Shown: positions 1 through 8,988, counted from the stretch's first letter. The stretch is DNA of 16,132 bases from SIG455 sp045659025 (GCA_045659025.1 JAZOWA010000002.1:1-16132), one strand, 5' to 3'. Numbers and translations are program-made. The notes: a model not told the origin generated them from the letters alone.

Positions 1-580
1 AAAGACTGCCTACACCGAGACGGTGGTGCAGAGGGATAAGAACCTTGTGGAGATAGACTATCTTGAATCTGTTGTTGAAGCCCTCACCAAGGCAGAGTCA
101 AGTGATGAGATAGTGCAGATAAGGGACGAACTGGCTGAGCAGGGATATATCCGTCTCCGCGGTGATTCCCGTCGCAGGAAGGCGGCTGCTCCCACTCCCC
201 TTCATTTCGTGAGCAGTGACGGATACGATATCTATGTGGGCAAGAATAACAAGCAGAATGACTACGTCACTCTCAAGCTTTCCAGACCCACGGATATATG
301 GCTCCATACTAAAGAGATCCACGGCTCTCACGTAATCATCAAGACGGATGACGCCATGCAGGTGCCCGACCGCACCTATGAGGAAGCAGGAATCCTTGCC
401 GCTTACTACAGTAAGGGCAGAAACTCTGCCATGGTGCCTGTGGACTATACCGAGGTATATAATGTGAAAAAGCCCTCAGGAGCCAAACCGGGAATGGTTA
501 TTTACGTCAATTACAGTACGATGTATGTAACTCCCAAGGTGGAATTGGTAGAAAATTTAGAAAAAAACAAAAAAAGTTAA
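1..580 (+). CDS. rqcH: RqcH / NFACT family ribosome quality-control protein, C-terminal part (5' end outside window)
   Basis: The frame is open from base 2 with no start, so only about the last 192 residues are present. RqcH (formerly called fibronectin-binding protein A or FbpA-like) binds stalled 50S subunits carrying peptidyl-tRNA and directs poly-alanine tailing of the nascent chain. The visible part starts at the end of the coiled-coil region. It then enters the NFACT-R (DUF814) RNA-binding domain, shown by DIWLHTKEIHGSHVII and further on by AAYYSKGRNSAMVPVDYT and NVKKPSGAKPGMV. These closely match the family's conserved blocks. The protein ends in a short Lys/Asn-rich tail. There is no clear terminator after the stop; the next gene has its own promoter nine bases downstream. 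Family assignment is very secure. A GTG at position 23 is internal, not the true start. Confidence 0.95.
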   Translation, partial: KTAYTETVVQRDKNLVEIDYLESVVEALTKAESSDEIVQIRDELAEQGYIRLRGDSRRRKAAAPTPLHFVSSDGYDIYVGKNNKQNDYVTLKLSRPTDIWLHTKEIHGSHVIIKTDDAMQVPDRTYEEAGILAAYYSKGRNSAMVPVDYTEVYNVKKPSGAKPGMVIYVNYSTMYVTPKVELVENLEKNKKS

Positions 581-588
581 ATTAGGTA

Positions 589-617
589 TTGATTTTTGAA
601 AAAATGTGTGATAGAAT
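589..617 (+). promoter_or_regulatory. Sigma-A promoter of rpsT with extended -10
   Basis: The -35 element TTGATT (589-594) and the -10 element TAGAAT (612-617) are separated by exactly 17 bases. A TG lies one base before the -10 (609-610), giving an extended -10. The promoter sits between the rqcH stop and the rpsT start and predicts a leader of roughly 30 bases. Seen by eye; no transcript data. Confidence 0.7.
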
Positions 618-641
618 AACCGAGTGACTATTAGATGATAT

Positions 642-649
642 GGAGGTGG
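642..649 (+). promoter_or_regulatory. Shine-Dalgarno site that fixes the rpsT start
   Basis: GGAGGTGG lies five bases before GTG-655. The in-frame ATG at 640 overlaps this site and has no good ribosome-binding site of its own, so GTG-655 is the better start. Proteins of this family begin M-P-N-I-K-S-A-K, which is what GTG-655 gives. Confidence 0.8.
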
Positions 650-654
650 AAACT

Positions 655-918
655 GTGCCGAACATCAAATCAGCGAAAAAAAGAGTTAAAGTTATTGAGA
701 CCAAAACACTCAGAAATCAGATGATCAAGAGCAATTTGAAAACTTGCATCAGAAAATTTGAAGAATATATCGCTAACGGTGATAAGGAAAACGCCGTTGC
801 AATTTGCAGAGAAGCTTACAAAAAGATTGATAAAGCTGTTGCAAAGGGTATTTTCCACAAGAATACAGCTGCAAGAAAGAAATCTTTGCTTGCAACCAAG
901 ATTAATAAAATAGCGTAA
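655..918 (+). CDS. rpsT: 30S ribosomal protein S20
   Basis: S20 is a small basic primary binder of 16S rRNA that helps organise the bottom of the 30S subunit. Starting at GTG-655 the product is 87 residues and opens with (M)PNIKSAKKRVKV, the family's usual N-terminus. KGIFHKNTAARKKSLL follows near the C-terminus and is equally typical. The protein is Lys-rich and alpha-helical, and its length is normal for the family. The upstream ATG at 640 would add five residues but overlaps the Shine-Dalgarno site, so it is rejected. The gene is a single-gene unit with its own promoter (589-617) and terminator (931-962). Identification is very secure; only the start was a choice. Confidence 0.97.
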   Translation: MPNIKSAKKRVKVIETKTLRNQMIKSNLKTCIRKFEEYIANGDKENAVAICREAYKKIDKAVAKGIFHKNTAARKKSLLATKINKIA

Positions 919-930
919 TTTCAAGTTGTC

Positions 931-962
931 AAACGGTAGCGTAATGCTGCCGTTTTTGTTTT
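931..962 (+). terminator. Rho-independent terminator after rpsT
   Basis: A nine-base stem AACGGTAGC (932-940) pairs with GCTGCCGTT (946-954), with one G-T wobble and a five-base loop. A broken T-tract (TTTTTGTTTT) follows directly. It lies 13 bases after the rpsT stop and separates rpsT from addB. Confidence 0.85.
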
Positions 963-1025
963 ATGTAAAAATGTACTGTTTTTTGTACAGTGAATATGAT
1001 ATTATTGAAGGAGGAGGGGAGAAAT

Positions 1026-4000
1026 ATGTCGATACATTTTGTTTATGGACGAGCAGGCTACGGTAAGACGGGGTATGTCACCGATAGCATTTGTGACCGT
1101 CTTGCCAAGGGAGGCAAGGCGTATCTTGTGGTGCCCGAGCAATATACACATATAGCAGAGCACAAATTGCTCAGCCGTGTGGGTAGTATCAGTCCCGAGA
1201 CGGTAGAGGTTACCTCCTTTAGCAAGATGATTTCCCGTATGGAGTCATCCTGCGGTATTACAGATATATTGTCCCCAATGGCGAAAAATATCATTATGGC
1301 AGACATTCTGTCATATACAGAGCTTGACTATTTTTCAGGCATATCCACCCTCTCTGGATTTTCCGATATATGCTTGAAGTTGGTCGGTGAACTCAAGAAA
1401 TACTGCATCTCTCCTGAGATTTTAGAGGAAGCGGGTAAGTCGGAAGGACTCAACCCCCGCCTAAAAATGAAGATAGACGATATCTGCAAGGTTTACACCG
1501 AGTATGTGAGACGAGTTGCCCTTATGGGATTCAACTCCGATGACGGTGCTACCGTCTTGGCAGAGAAAATCGCCACCGAATCCGATTGGAGTGACACCGT
1601 ATTTTATTTTGACGAATTCACCAGCTTCATCCCTCAGGAACTTGAGATAATCCGCCAGATTGCCCTCAAGGCAGAGAACGTGTATATCACCCTTTGTACC
1701 GACGGGGAGGATAGCACCCTCTTTGCGCCCATTTCCGACACAGTAGATAAGATTAAACGTATGTGCACCGATTCGGGTATCGAGGTAGCATCCCCCGTTA
1801 TTCTTGCTGAGAATAAAAAGCATAGCAGAGAGCTTGCTTTTTTAGAGAAGAATATGTTTCCCTATCCCAGGGCGGTGTATGATGATGACTGTACCGATGT
1901 AAGCCTTCTCTCTGCCGCATCCCCCTATGAAGAGATTGAGCAGACCGCAAGACGTATTATGGGTCTTTGCTACGATAGCGGATACCGCTATAAAGATATC
2001 GGTGTGATATGTAGTGATATGGCTACCTATGCCCCTTATGTGAAACCCGTTTTCACCAAATACGGCATCCCTCATTTTATAGACGAGAAATCCCCGGCGG
2101 TAAACCACCCCATCATATCTTTCGTGCTCAATATCATAGATATCTATATCAATGATTACAGAAACGATGATGTGTTTGCCTTTTTGAAGGCAGGCCTTTG
2201 CGATGGGGATATTGACAGTATATATACTTTAGAGAACTTCTGTCGCAGTACCAATATGCAGAAAAGCACATGGTCAAATGACGATAAATGGATGGCACTT
2301 ATATCAAAGAGCGATATGAGCGAAGAAGATGCCAATCGCATTTGTGCCATCAGAGATAATATTATAAAACCCCTTATGGCATTCCACGATTCCATAAAGG
2401 GCAGACACAGCGTGTCCCATATATGCCGTTGCCTTTATGAGTACCTTGTGAGTATCGGTTTGGTGACTCATATAGAGGAACGTCTCCGTCTTTTTGAATC
2501 AGAGCAGGACGTACGCCACGGCGAAGAATACGAAAAAATCTGGAATATCATCATTGACGCCTTGGATGCATTGGATGAAGTGGAAGGGGATAAGACTATC
2601 AACGTCCGTAATTTCCGCACTCTGTTGCATACCGCTTTCTCGGGATACTCCACTGGCTTTATCCCCACATCCCTTGACGGTGTTTCTATAGGTAACGTTT
2701 CCCGAAGCAGAATGGATGACGTCAAGGTTCTTTTCGTGCTCGGTGCCAATGACGGCGTGTTCCCTGCACCTCCCGTTACGGGTGAACTCATAAATGACAA
2801 CGATAAAATTGCCCTTGCAGAGAAGGGGATAGAGCTATCCACCGATGGCAAGACGAGGGCATTTTTTGAAAGGTTCTTTATATATTCGGTATTCACCTTG
2901 CCTTCAGAACTTCTCTATATATCCTTTGCCAGGTCCGATAGCGGAGCAAGAGCCCTCAGACCTTCCTTTGTGTTGTCTGATTTAAGGCGAATGTTCCCGG
3001 GACTTAAAGTGGAGAGTGATATAGTAGAGTCAGAGGATGATTTCTGGCAGATGGAGTATATCAACTCCGCCTCTCCCACATTGGAGAAGATGATTGAGAA
3101 AATCACCGAATATAAGAAGGGCGGGAATGTAAGTCCCGTATGGCTTGATGTGTATGAATACTTCTGCCGTAACTTCGACTTCGGCACCAAGCTCAAAGAA
3201 TACTATTCCTACACCAACGAGTCGGGATATATAGACAGAGAACTCATGAGTCAGTTCGTTCCCGATGAATTCTATACCACTATTTCAAGATTGCAGAGAT
3301 ACCGCTCCTGCCGGTTCTCCTACTTCCTTGAGTATATACTTCGTCTCAAGGATAAAGAGGAATTTGATATCACTGCTATGGATACGGGTTCTTTTGTTCA
3401 CGGTGTTATTGAGAGACTTTGCCGTGATATGGAGAGAGACGGCTACACCTTCACCACCGTAACTGATGAATACATATACGGCAAAATTGATGGTTTCATA
3501 GATGAGTTCATCAAAGAGCTCACCGAAAACAGTGCCTATATCTCAAAACGTAAGATGTATCTTATCAAGCGCTTGAGGGGCAGTATTTACAGATGCTTCT
3601 CCCTTATCCGTGAGCACATATGTGCTTCGGGATTTGAACCCTTGGGCTACGAGATGCGTTTTGATGACGACAATATCGGATGCATCGAATTCGACCTTGC
3701 AGATGGCAGAAAAGCCAAGATTACGGGTGTCATTGACAGAAGCGACGTGTATCACGGTGCAGATGGCGACTATATCAGGGTAGTGGACTATAAGACGGGT
3801 AGCAAGGTGTTTAGTTTAAACGATGTTTTCTATGGCCTTGATATCCAGCTTTTTGTGTATTTGAATGCCCTGGTGGGCAGTAATGATAAATACCGCTACG
3901 GCGGTGCGTTGTACTTCAAGGTGGATGACCCCATCTTCAAGGCAGATAATAAATATGACGAAGATAAGACGGATAAGGAAATCGCGTCAGAACTTCGTAT

Positions 4001-4328
4001 GAAGGGTCTGATTCTCGGCGAGGAAGAACTCCTCGATGCCACTGATGCATCTACTGTATCGGGAGCAAAGAAGACAACATATAAGAATTTTGTTGCATTG
4101 GATAAGCATCTTAAGCGGGTTATAAAGGATCTCTGTGAGGATATGTCGGATGGCAGGATTGATATGCGCCCATATAGCAAGAAATCCTTCTCGCCTTGTG
4201 CCTGGTGTGCCTATAAATCCGTATGCGGATTTGATGTGGGTAAAAAAGGCAACAACTACGAATATATCGACACATTGAAAGATGACGAAATCTGGGAAGC
4301 AATAGGGGGTGACGATAATGTGGACTAA
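1026..4328 (+). CDS. addB: ATP-dependent helicase/deoxyribonuclease subunit B (AddB)
   Basis: AddB is the second subunit of the AddAB helicase-nuclease, the Gram-positive counterpart of RecBCD. It resects double-strand breaks for RecA loading and cuts the 5'-ended strand. The product is 1100 residues, close to the usual length. Residues 8-15 are a Walker A loop, GRAGYGKT. The C-terminal nuclease domain carries VVDYKTGSK, with catalytic-type D921 and K923. Four cysteines match the iron-sulfur staple of the family: C762 (in SCRFSYF), then C1058, C1061 and C1067 (CAWCAYKSVC). ATG-1026 is chosen over the in-frame ATG at 990 because AAGGAGGAGGGGA (1008-1020) lies just before it and it yields the usual short N-terminus before the Walker loop. 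The stop overlaps the start of addA by 11 bases, so translation is probably coupled. All key residues are present. Confidence 0.96.
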   Translation: MSIHFVYGRAGYGKTGYVTDSICDRLAKGGKAYLVVPEQYTHIAEHKLLSRVGSISPETVEVTSFSKMISRMESSCGITDILSPMAKNIIMADILSYTELDYFSGISTLSGFSDICLKLVGELKKYCISPEILEEAGKSEGLNPRLKMKIDDICKVYTEYVRRVALMGFNSDDGATVLAEKIATESDWSDTVFYFDEFTSFIPQELEIIRQIALKAENVYITLCTDGEDSTLFAPISDTVDKIKRMCTDSGIEVASPVILAENKKHSRELAFLEKNMFPYPRAVYDDDCTDVSLLSAASPYEEIEQTARRIMGLCYDSGYRYKDIGVICSDMATYAPYVKPVFTKYGIPHFIDEKSPAVNHPIISFVLNIIDIYINDYRNDDVFAFLKAGLCDGDIDSIYTLENFCRSTNMQKSTWSNDDKWMALISKSDMSEEDANRICAIRDNIIKPLMAFHDSIKGRHSVSHICRCLYEYLVSIGLVTHIEERLRLFESEQDVRHGEEYEKIWNIIIDALDALDEVEGDKTINVRNFRTLLHTAFSGYSTGFIPTSLDGVSIGNVSRSRMDDVKVLFVLGANDGVFPAPPVTGELINDNDKIALAEKGIELSTDGKTRAFFERFFIYSVFTLPSELLYISFARSDSGARALRPSFVLSDLRRMFPGLKVESDIVESEDDFWQMEYINSASPTLEKMIEKITEYKKGGNVSPVWLDVYEYFCRNFDFGTKLKEYYSYTNESGYIDRELMSQFVPDEFYTTISRLQRYRSCRFSYFLEYILRLKDKEEFDITAMDTGSFVHGVIERLCRDMERDGYTFTTVTDEYIYGKIDGFIDEFIKELTENSAYISKRKMYLIKRLRGSIYRCFSLIREHICASGFEPLGYEMRFDDDNIGCIEFDLADGRKAKITGVIDRSDVYHGADGDYIRVVDYKTGSKVFSLNDVFYGLDIQLFVYLNALVGSNDKYRYGGALYFKVDDPIFKADNKYDEDKTDKEIASELRMKGLILGEEELLDATDASTVSGAKKTTYKNFVALDKHLKRVIKDLCEDMSDGRIDMRPYSKKSFSPCAWCAYKSVCGFDVGKKGNNYEYIDTLKDDEIWEAIGGDDNVD

Positions 4329-7300
4329 TGAGCAATCTCAGGCGATAGAGGCCCCCGTTTCCGACATACTCGTCACCGCTGCTGCGGGTTCGGGTAAGAC
4401 CGCCGTTATGGTCGAGCGTATTATTCAGCGCATTATGGCAGAGGACGGCACGGATATAGACAGAATGTTGGTGGTTACCTTCACCAAAGCCGCTGCCGCA
4501 GAGATAAAGGGCAGAATAGCGGATAAGATATCCGAGAAACTCAGCGAGGGTGACAGTCCCCGTCTTAAAAGGCAACTTGCCCTTATTAACCGCGCATCAA
4601 TCTGCACAATTCACGGCTTCTGTCTTGATCTCATTAAGGACAACTTCCACCTTCTCGGTCTTGCCCCTGATTTCAAGGTTGGCGATTCTGCAGACCTTTC
4701 TATGCTTGAGGCAAAGGCGATCGCGGATGTGCTGGATAGCCACTACGATAATGGTGATAAAGACTTCCTCCGCCTTGTCAATTCCCTCACTCGCAAAAGG
4801 GATGATGAACTCGAGGAGATCGTAAGGAGTATTTATAACTTCTCCAGAAGCACTCCCGACCCCGAGGCATATCTTGACGAGTGTTGCCGTGTATATAAGG
4901 GTGGTTGTGACAGCCAACTGGAATTCATCTTAGGCAGGGTGAAGATAGATGCCAATTATGCCGTTCAATGCTATGAAAAGGCAGAGAAACTGTGTCTGCT
5001 TGATGGCTCATTTGACACCGCACTCAAAGTAATCGGCGACGAACTCTCCCTTGCCCGCAGTATAGAATCCCTCTGTGATAAGGGTTGGGATAGCGTGTAC
5101 AATTGTGTGAGGGACTATAAGTTTGCCACACTCCGTTCCAATAAGAATATGGACCCCGAACTTTTTGATGAGATAAAAACCCTGCGTAAGAGGGGCAGAG
5201 ATGTGCTGAAAGATATTATGGTAAATAGTATCAATCTGCCCGAGAAAACCATCAGGGAAGACCTTTTGTATATGAGCCCCTGTGTGGACAAACTGTGTCA
5301 GCTTGTAAAGGAATTTTCCGATACATACACAAGATACAAGAGGGATGACGGACTTATTGACTTTAACGATATTGAGCATCTTGCCTTGCACCTTCTCACC
5401 AGCGACGTATATACCGAGGTAGCAGAGGCACAGAAGAGCCGTTTTGACGAGATATATGTAGACGAATACCAGGATTGTAATGGTGTTCAGGAAGCACTTT
5501 TCAAGGCGGTTTCCACGGAATCCCTCGGCAAACCCAACGTGTTTATGGTAGGCGATATGAAGCAATGTATTTATCGCTTCAGGAATGCCAATCCTATGCT
5601 TTTCAAGTATAAGAGCGATACTTACACCCCCTATGGAGACGGCGGGGATTATAATAAGATTATCCTTTCCAATAACTTCAGGAGCAGGGGAGAAGTCCTT
5701 GATTTTGTGAACTTTATTTTCACCCGTGTTATGAGCGAAAGTGTGGGAGAACTTGACTATTCCGATGACGAACGCTTGAATTATGGTCTCAAATACGAAG
5801 ACGCCAATGAGGATACGGGATATATTGACCTTTGCATTATAGATGCCTCGGATGAGGGCGATAGTGAGGGCGCAGAAGAGAAGCCTGCCAACCTGATTGC
5901 AGAGGCAGAACTTGTAAGCCGAAAGATTCAGGAACTGGTAGATAGCGGATACACTGTATACGATAAATCTGCAGATAAATACCGCCCCGTAATGTACAGG
6001 GATATTGCAATCCTTCTTCGTGGCACCAAAAACAGCGGAGAATACTTTGCCGATGCACTCTCTGCCAGGGGTATATCTGCATTCTGCGATACGGGACTCG
6101 GCTACTTTGATTGTGAGGAAGTACGGTTGCTCATAAGCTTTATGAAGATTATCAGCAATCCCTATGATGATATCAATCTTGTGGCGGTTATGCGAAGCCC
6201 CATCTATCGCTTTACCGACAGGGAGCTCCTCACAATCCGTACGGCAGATAAGTATGGTGCATACTATGATGCTCTCAAAAAATACACGGATAATAAGAAC
6301 CGCCTTGGTGCAAAGGCAGATAAATTCCTTAAAGATATCGCATCCTATCGTGACCGCTCAAGGATAATAAGAGCAGACGAGTTTTTATGGTATCTTGTGA
6401 AGAACACGGGATATATGGATTACATCGGCACTTTACCAGGCGCTGCTTTTAAGAAATCCAATATCCGTGCCCTCATAGGCAGAGCCACTGCTTTTGCCAC
6501 AAGTAAGGGTGGGGACATATCCTCATTTGCAGGGTATGTGGATTCTATCAATATGAATGGCAACGAAGGTCAGGGTGCCAAGCTTATCGGTGAGAATGAT
6601 GATGTGGTGCGTATAATGACTATCCACAAGAGCAAGGGCCTGGAATTCCCCGTGGTGTTCCTCAGCCAATGCGGTAAAAGATTCAATACCCGTGACCTCA
6701 GCGGCAAGGTGCTTATGCACCACGACCTTGGCATAGGAATAGACTATATAGATGAGAAGAAGCGCTTTTCATATACAGCTACTGTAAAGGGTGCAATCAG
6801 AAAGAAAATACTCGAGGAAAATCTTTCCGAGGAGATGCGCCTTTTGTATGTTGCCCTTACTCGTGCCAGGGAGAAACTTTTCATAACGGGTGTTGTGAAT
6901 AACTGGGTGAAATTCATGGCGGGTATCCGCGAGGAATGTGGTGCAGAGCCAAAGGTTCATCCCAAGATGGTAAGCTCAGCAAGGACGTATCTTGAATGGG
7001 TGTGTCAGGCACTTTTTGAGGAGGATAATAAGGCTATCCGTGAAATCCCCGGCAAAGGAATGGTGCGCAGAGAGATAGTGACCATATACTCTCTTGCCAC
7101 TGCAGATGCGCAGATGACAGATACCGAAATATCCCTTCCCGAAGGCGATTTCCATTCTGAGTACAGAGCCGAGATAATTAACCGCCTTAACTATGAGTAC
7201 CCCTACAAAGTCGATACCGACATGCCGAGAAACGTCACGGTAACGGAGATTAAGCGGTTAAACGAGTTGGGTGATGGTGATGCTTATCGTATCTATCGTA

Positions 7301-7872
7301 TGCCCACTTTGAGACAACCCTCTTTTGCAAGGGGTGAGGTAACCCTTGACTCTGCAAGGATAGGTACTCTTATGCATCTTTGTATGCAAAAAATTGATTT
7401 GACATCTTTGAATAATGGTTATACAATAGAAGAGGAGATAGCCCGTATCGTATCGCAGGGTGTGATAGACGATAAAGAGGCAGTGTATATTGACAAAGAA
7501 GCAATCTCCACCTTCTTTGATAGCATACCCGGCAAATCAATGCTCAGGGCGAAGGCGGTTTTCCGTGAGACTCCCTTTGAGATTTTGTCTGAGGCGGATG
7601 AGATTTTCTCCTCTGTTTCCACGGATGAGAAGATAGTGGTTCAGGGTATGATAGATGCATATTTTGAAGATGAAGACGGCAATATAGTCCTGATTGATTA
7701 TAAGACGGACCGACGTGGTAAATACAGTGAATCCGAGTTTGAGGACAAACTGATCTCAAGGTATGCAATCCAGATTAAGTACTATGAAAAAGCCCTTTCT
7801 CTTTTGACGGGTAAAAGGGTAAATAAGAAATACATTTATTCCTTCGATATGGGCAAGGCAATCGAGGTTTAA
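4318..7872 (+). CDS. addA: ATP-dependent helicase/nuclease subunit A (AddA)
   Basis: AddA is the UvrD/Rep-type (SF1A) motor and 3'-strand nuclease of the AddAB complex in double-strand break repair. The product is 1184 residues. Motifs appear in order: the Q motif NEQSQAIE at the N-terminus; Walker A AAAGSGKT at 21-28; motif Ia VVTFTKAAAAEI; Walker B VDEYQD with D382/E383; motif III GDMKQCIYRFR; motif IV SNNFRSRGEV; motif V MTIHKSKGLEFPVVF from about 767; and motif VI LLYVALTRARE at 842-852. The RecB-like nuclease core LIDYKTDR carries D1127 and K1129 near the C-terminus. The start is ATG-4318, five to six bases after AGGGGGTGA inside the end of addB; an upstream GTG at 4309 lies within that Shine-Dalgarno site and is unlikely. 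All ATPase and nuclease residues are intact, so a working enzyme is expected. Confidence 0.97.
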   Translation: MWTNEQSQAIEAPVSDILVTAAAGSGKTAVMVERIIQRIMAEDGTDIDRMLVVTFTKAAAAEIKGRIADKISEKLSEGDSPRLKRQLALINRASICTIHGFCLDLIKDNFHLLGLAPDFKVGDSADLSMLEAKAIADVLDSHYDNGDKDFLRLVNSLTRKRDDELEEIVRSIYNFSRSTPDPEAYLDECCRVYKGGCDSQLEFILGRVKIDANYAVQCYEKAEKLCLLDGSFDTALKVIGDELSLARSIESLCDKGWDSVYNCVRDYKFATLRSNKNMDPELFDEIKTLRKRGRDVLKDIMVNSINLPEKTIREDLLYMSPCVDKLCQLVKEFSDTYTRYKRDDGLIDFNDIEHLALHLLTSDVYTEVAEAQKSRFDEIYVDEYQDCNGVQEALFKAVSTESLGKPNVFMVGDMKQCIYRFRNANPMLFKYKSDTYTPYGDGGDYNKIILSNNFRSRGEVLDFVNFIFTRVMSESVGELDYSDDERLNYGLKYEDANEDTGYIDLCIIDASDEGDSEGAEEKPANLIAEAELVSRKIQELVDSGYTVYDKSADKYRPVMYRDIAILLRGTKNSGEYFADALSARGISAFCDTGLGYFDCEEVRLLISFMKIISNPYDDINLVAVMRSPIYRFTDRELLTIRTADKYGAYYDALKKYTDNKNRLGAKADKFLKDIASYRDRSRIIRADEFLWYLVKNTGYMDYIGTLPGAAFKKSNIRALIGRATAFATSKGGDISSFAGYVDSINMNGNEGQGAKLIGENDDVVRIMTIHKSKGLEFPVVFLSQCGKRFNTRDLSGKVLMHHDLGIGIDYIDEKKRFSYTATVKGAIRKKILEENLSEEMRLLYVALTRAREKLFITGVVNNWVKFMAGIREECGAEPKVHPKMVSSARTYLEWVCQALFEEDNKAIREIPGKGMVRREIVTIYSLATADAQMTDTEISLPEGDFHSEYRAEIINRLNYEYPYKVDTDMPRNVTVTEIKRLNELGDGDAYRIYRMPTLRQPSFARGEVTLDSARIGTLMHLCMQKIDLTSLNNGYTIEEEIARIVSQGVIDDKEAVYIDKEAISTFFDSIPGKSMLRAKAVFRETPFEILSEADEIFSSVSTDEKIVVQGMIDAYFEDEDGNIVLIDYKTDRRGKYSESEFEDKLISRYAIQIKYYEKALSLLTGKRVNKKYIYSFDMGKAIEV

Positions 7873-7888
7873 TCAGAGGTGATTTAGA

Positions 7889-8200
7889 GTGAATTATTAT
7901 ATCAATTCCGCAGGTAGGCGCAGAACCACATGGAAGATAATTCTTTATATTGTGTCATATCTGCTTGTATTTGCTCTGTCGTTTTTAATAAGCTTCAAGC
8001 TCTCGTCCGGTGACCATGCGGGCACCGCACAGATAGAGGCGCTTAAAGAAGAGGTTACCTCTTTGACTGCTCAGGTAGCCGAGAAAGATGGTGAGATAGC
8101 AAGCCTTAAGATGCAGGTGGAGAACGTTCGCACCGCTTTAGAGGAAATGAAAAAAGCATCCGAGGAACCCCCTGCGGATGAGAATGCAGAAAATCAATAA
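7889..8200 (+). CDS. Small single-pass membrane protein with coiled coil, function unknown
   Basis: I do not recognise this 103-residue protein. It has a basic N-terminus (residues 10-16), then one hydrophobic segment at about 17-37. A heptad-like Glu/Lys/Leu-rich helix at about 47-92 should form a coiled coil, followed by a short acidic, Pro-containing tail. The N-terminus is predicted inside the cell and the coiled coil outside by the positive-inside rule, which is inference. The shape resembles FtsL/FtsB-type division proteins, but I see no sequence signature for them. The GTG start at 7889 has AGAGGTGA six bases upstream, and the gene begins 16 bases after the addA stop. It therefore very likely belongs to the addBA transcript, and the next gene follows after 20 bases. 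Confidence 0.75.
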   Translation: MNYYINSAGRRRTTWKIILYIVSYLLVFALSFLISFKLSSGDHAGTAQIEALKEEVTSLTAQVAEKDGEIASLKMQVENVRTALEEMKKASEEPPADENAENQ

Positions 8201-8220
8201 AATTAAAAGGAGGCAATACT

Positions 8221-8577
8221 ATGACATTTTTGGATTCGGCAAAAAAGATTTTGACCAAGACCGCAAGGGATGCGGCGAAAGTATCAGGAGAACTTGCTCA
8301 GCAGACAAAGCTCAGGATCAAGGCGCTCCAACTCAAAGACGAGATTAACACCAGATACACCCTTATCGGCGAACTCTACTATGGTGTGGCAGAGTACGAT
8401 ATGGATAACGGCGAGAAAATCAATGCCCTCGTAGAGGAGATCAAGACCTTGAAGGAACAGCTTGAAGAACTCGAGGAAGAACTCGGTGCTAAAAAGAAAG
8501 TGAAGTGTACTTCTTGCGGTGCAGAGAATGATGCTGAATCATCATTCTGCTCAGGATGTGGCGCAAAACTTAACTGA
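8221..8577 (+). CDS. Coiled-coil protein with C-terminal zinc ribbon, function unknown
   Basis: The product is 118 residues. An N-terminal amphipathic Lys/Ala-rich helical part is followed by a strongly charged Glu/Lys coiled coil at about 60-92. A zinc-ribbon finger follows, with C96-x2-C99 and C110-x2-C113 (CTSCGAEN then FCSGCGAKL). Such rubredoxin-like knuckles bind one zinc ion and often mediate protein or nucleic-acid contacts. No signal peptide or membrane segment is visible, so it is probably cytoplasmic. AAAAGGAGG lies just before ATG-8221, a very strong ribosome-binding site. It is the last gene of the addB-addA unit and is followed directly by a strong terminator. Small zinc-ribbon proteins of this build are frequent in Clostridia, but I cannot name a function. 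Confidence 0.85.
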   Translation: MTFLDSAKKILTKTARDAAKVSGELAQQTKLRIKALQLKDEINTRYTLIGELYYGVAEYDMDNGEKINALVEEIKTLKEQLEELEEELGAKKKVKCTSCGAENDAESSFCSGCGAKLN

Positions 8578-8579
8578 TT

Positions 8580-8616
8580 AAAAATGGCTCATACTTTTGT
8601 ATGAGCCATTTTTTTA
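8580..8616. terminator. Bidirectional terminator between the addBA unit and the BofC-like gene
   Basis: A perfect 15-bp stem (8580-8594 with 8599-8613) has a four-base TTTT loop. There are A-runs on the left and seven T's on the right, so it works as an intrinsic terminator on both strands. It starts three bases after the rightward zinc-ribbon gene stops, and its right end touches the stop codon of the leftward gene (8614-8616). Confidence 0.93.
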
Positions 8617-8988
8617 GCTTGTGAAATCTTCTATAAGTGATGCCAGAGACGAGGGATCTTCTATCACGATTCCCTCTTCGAAATACCCTCTGTCATAAGG
8701 TGTGAGGGTATCTGTTGAGATTTCCGGTATATCAAGGGGTGTGGAATATCCGTTGGAATACACCTGCCACACCGCCACTTTCCCGTCTTTTGATTTCACA
8801 ATGTAGTGGCTCACCTCGGCTTTTGGTACTATCTGTTGCACCACTTTTGCAGGAGTATCTGCAGGGACAGGTGCGGATTTGGCCTTTGAATTTTCCTGTG
8901 ATATGAATATCCCGAATGCTATAAGCCAGATTATTAAGAATATGCCTATACTTACAGAACATATTTTGAAATAAAGGGGTTTGTTCAT
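8614..8988 (-). CDS. Membrane-anchored BofC-like (BofC C-terminal domain) protein
   Basis: The product is 124 residues. One hydrophobic segment at about 9-29 acts as a signal anchor, followed by a Pro/Ala/Lys linker. A C-terminal domain of about 65 residues begins HYIVKSKDGKVAVWQ and ends PYDRGYFEEGIVIEDPSSL and IEDFTS. This pattern (a YxVxSxDG strand pair, then a helix with a [K/E]GI turn and a final IED-x-S) resembles the C-terminal domain of BofC. In Bacillus subtilis BofC is a forespore protein that restrains SpoIVB protease signalling during sigma-K activation. The N-terminal BofC domain is absent here, so the same role cannot be assumed. GGGAGA sits six bases before the ATG. The gene stands alone, convergent with the addBA unit and divergent from the PBP gene. 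The alternative is a general lineage-specific extracytoplasmic protein. Confidence 0.6.
   Translation of the reverse strand: MNKPLYFKICSVSIGIFLIIWLIAFGIFISQENSKAKSAPVPADTPAKVVQQIVPKAEVSHYIVKSKDGKVAVWQVYSNGYSTPLDIPEISTDTLTPYDRGYFEEGIVIEDPSSLASLIEDFTS

Noticed and set aside
990..1025. Earlier ATG start for AddB at 990
   Set aside because: The extra 12 residues include the translated Shine-Dalgarno region; ATG-1026 has the strong AAGGAGGAGG site and gives the normal N-terminus.
5008..5565. 185-codon open frame on the minus strand inside addA
   Set aside because: It lies opposite the helicase motifs of addA (Walker B and motif III region), and its translation has no domain character. It is a shadow frame.
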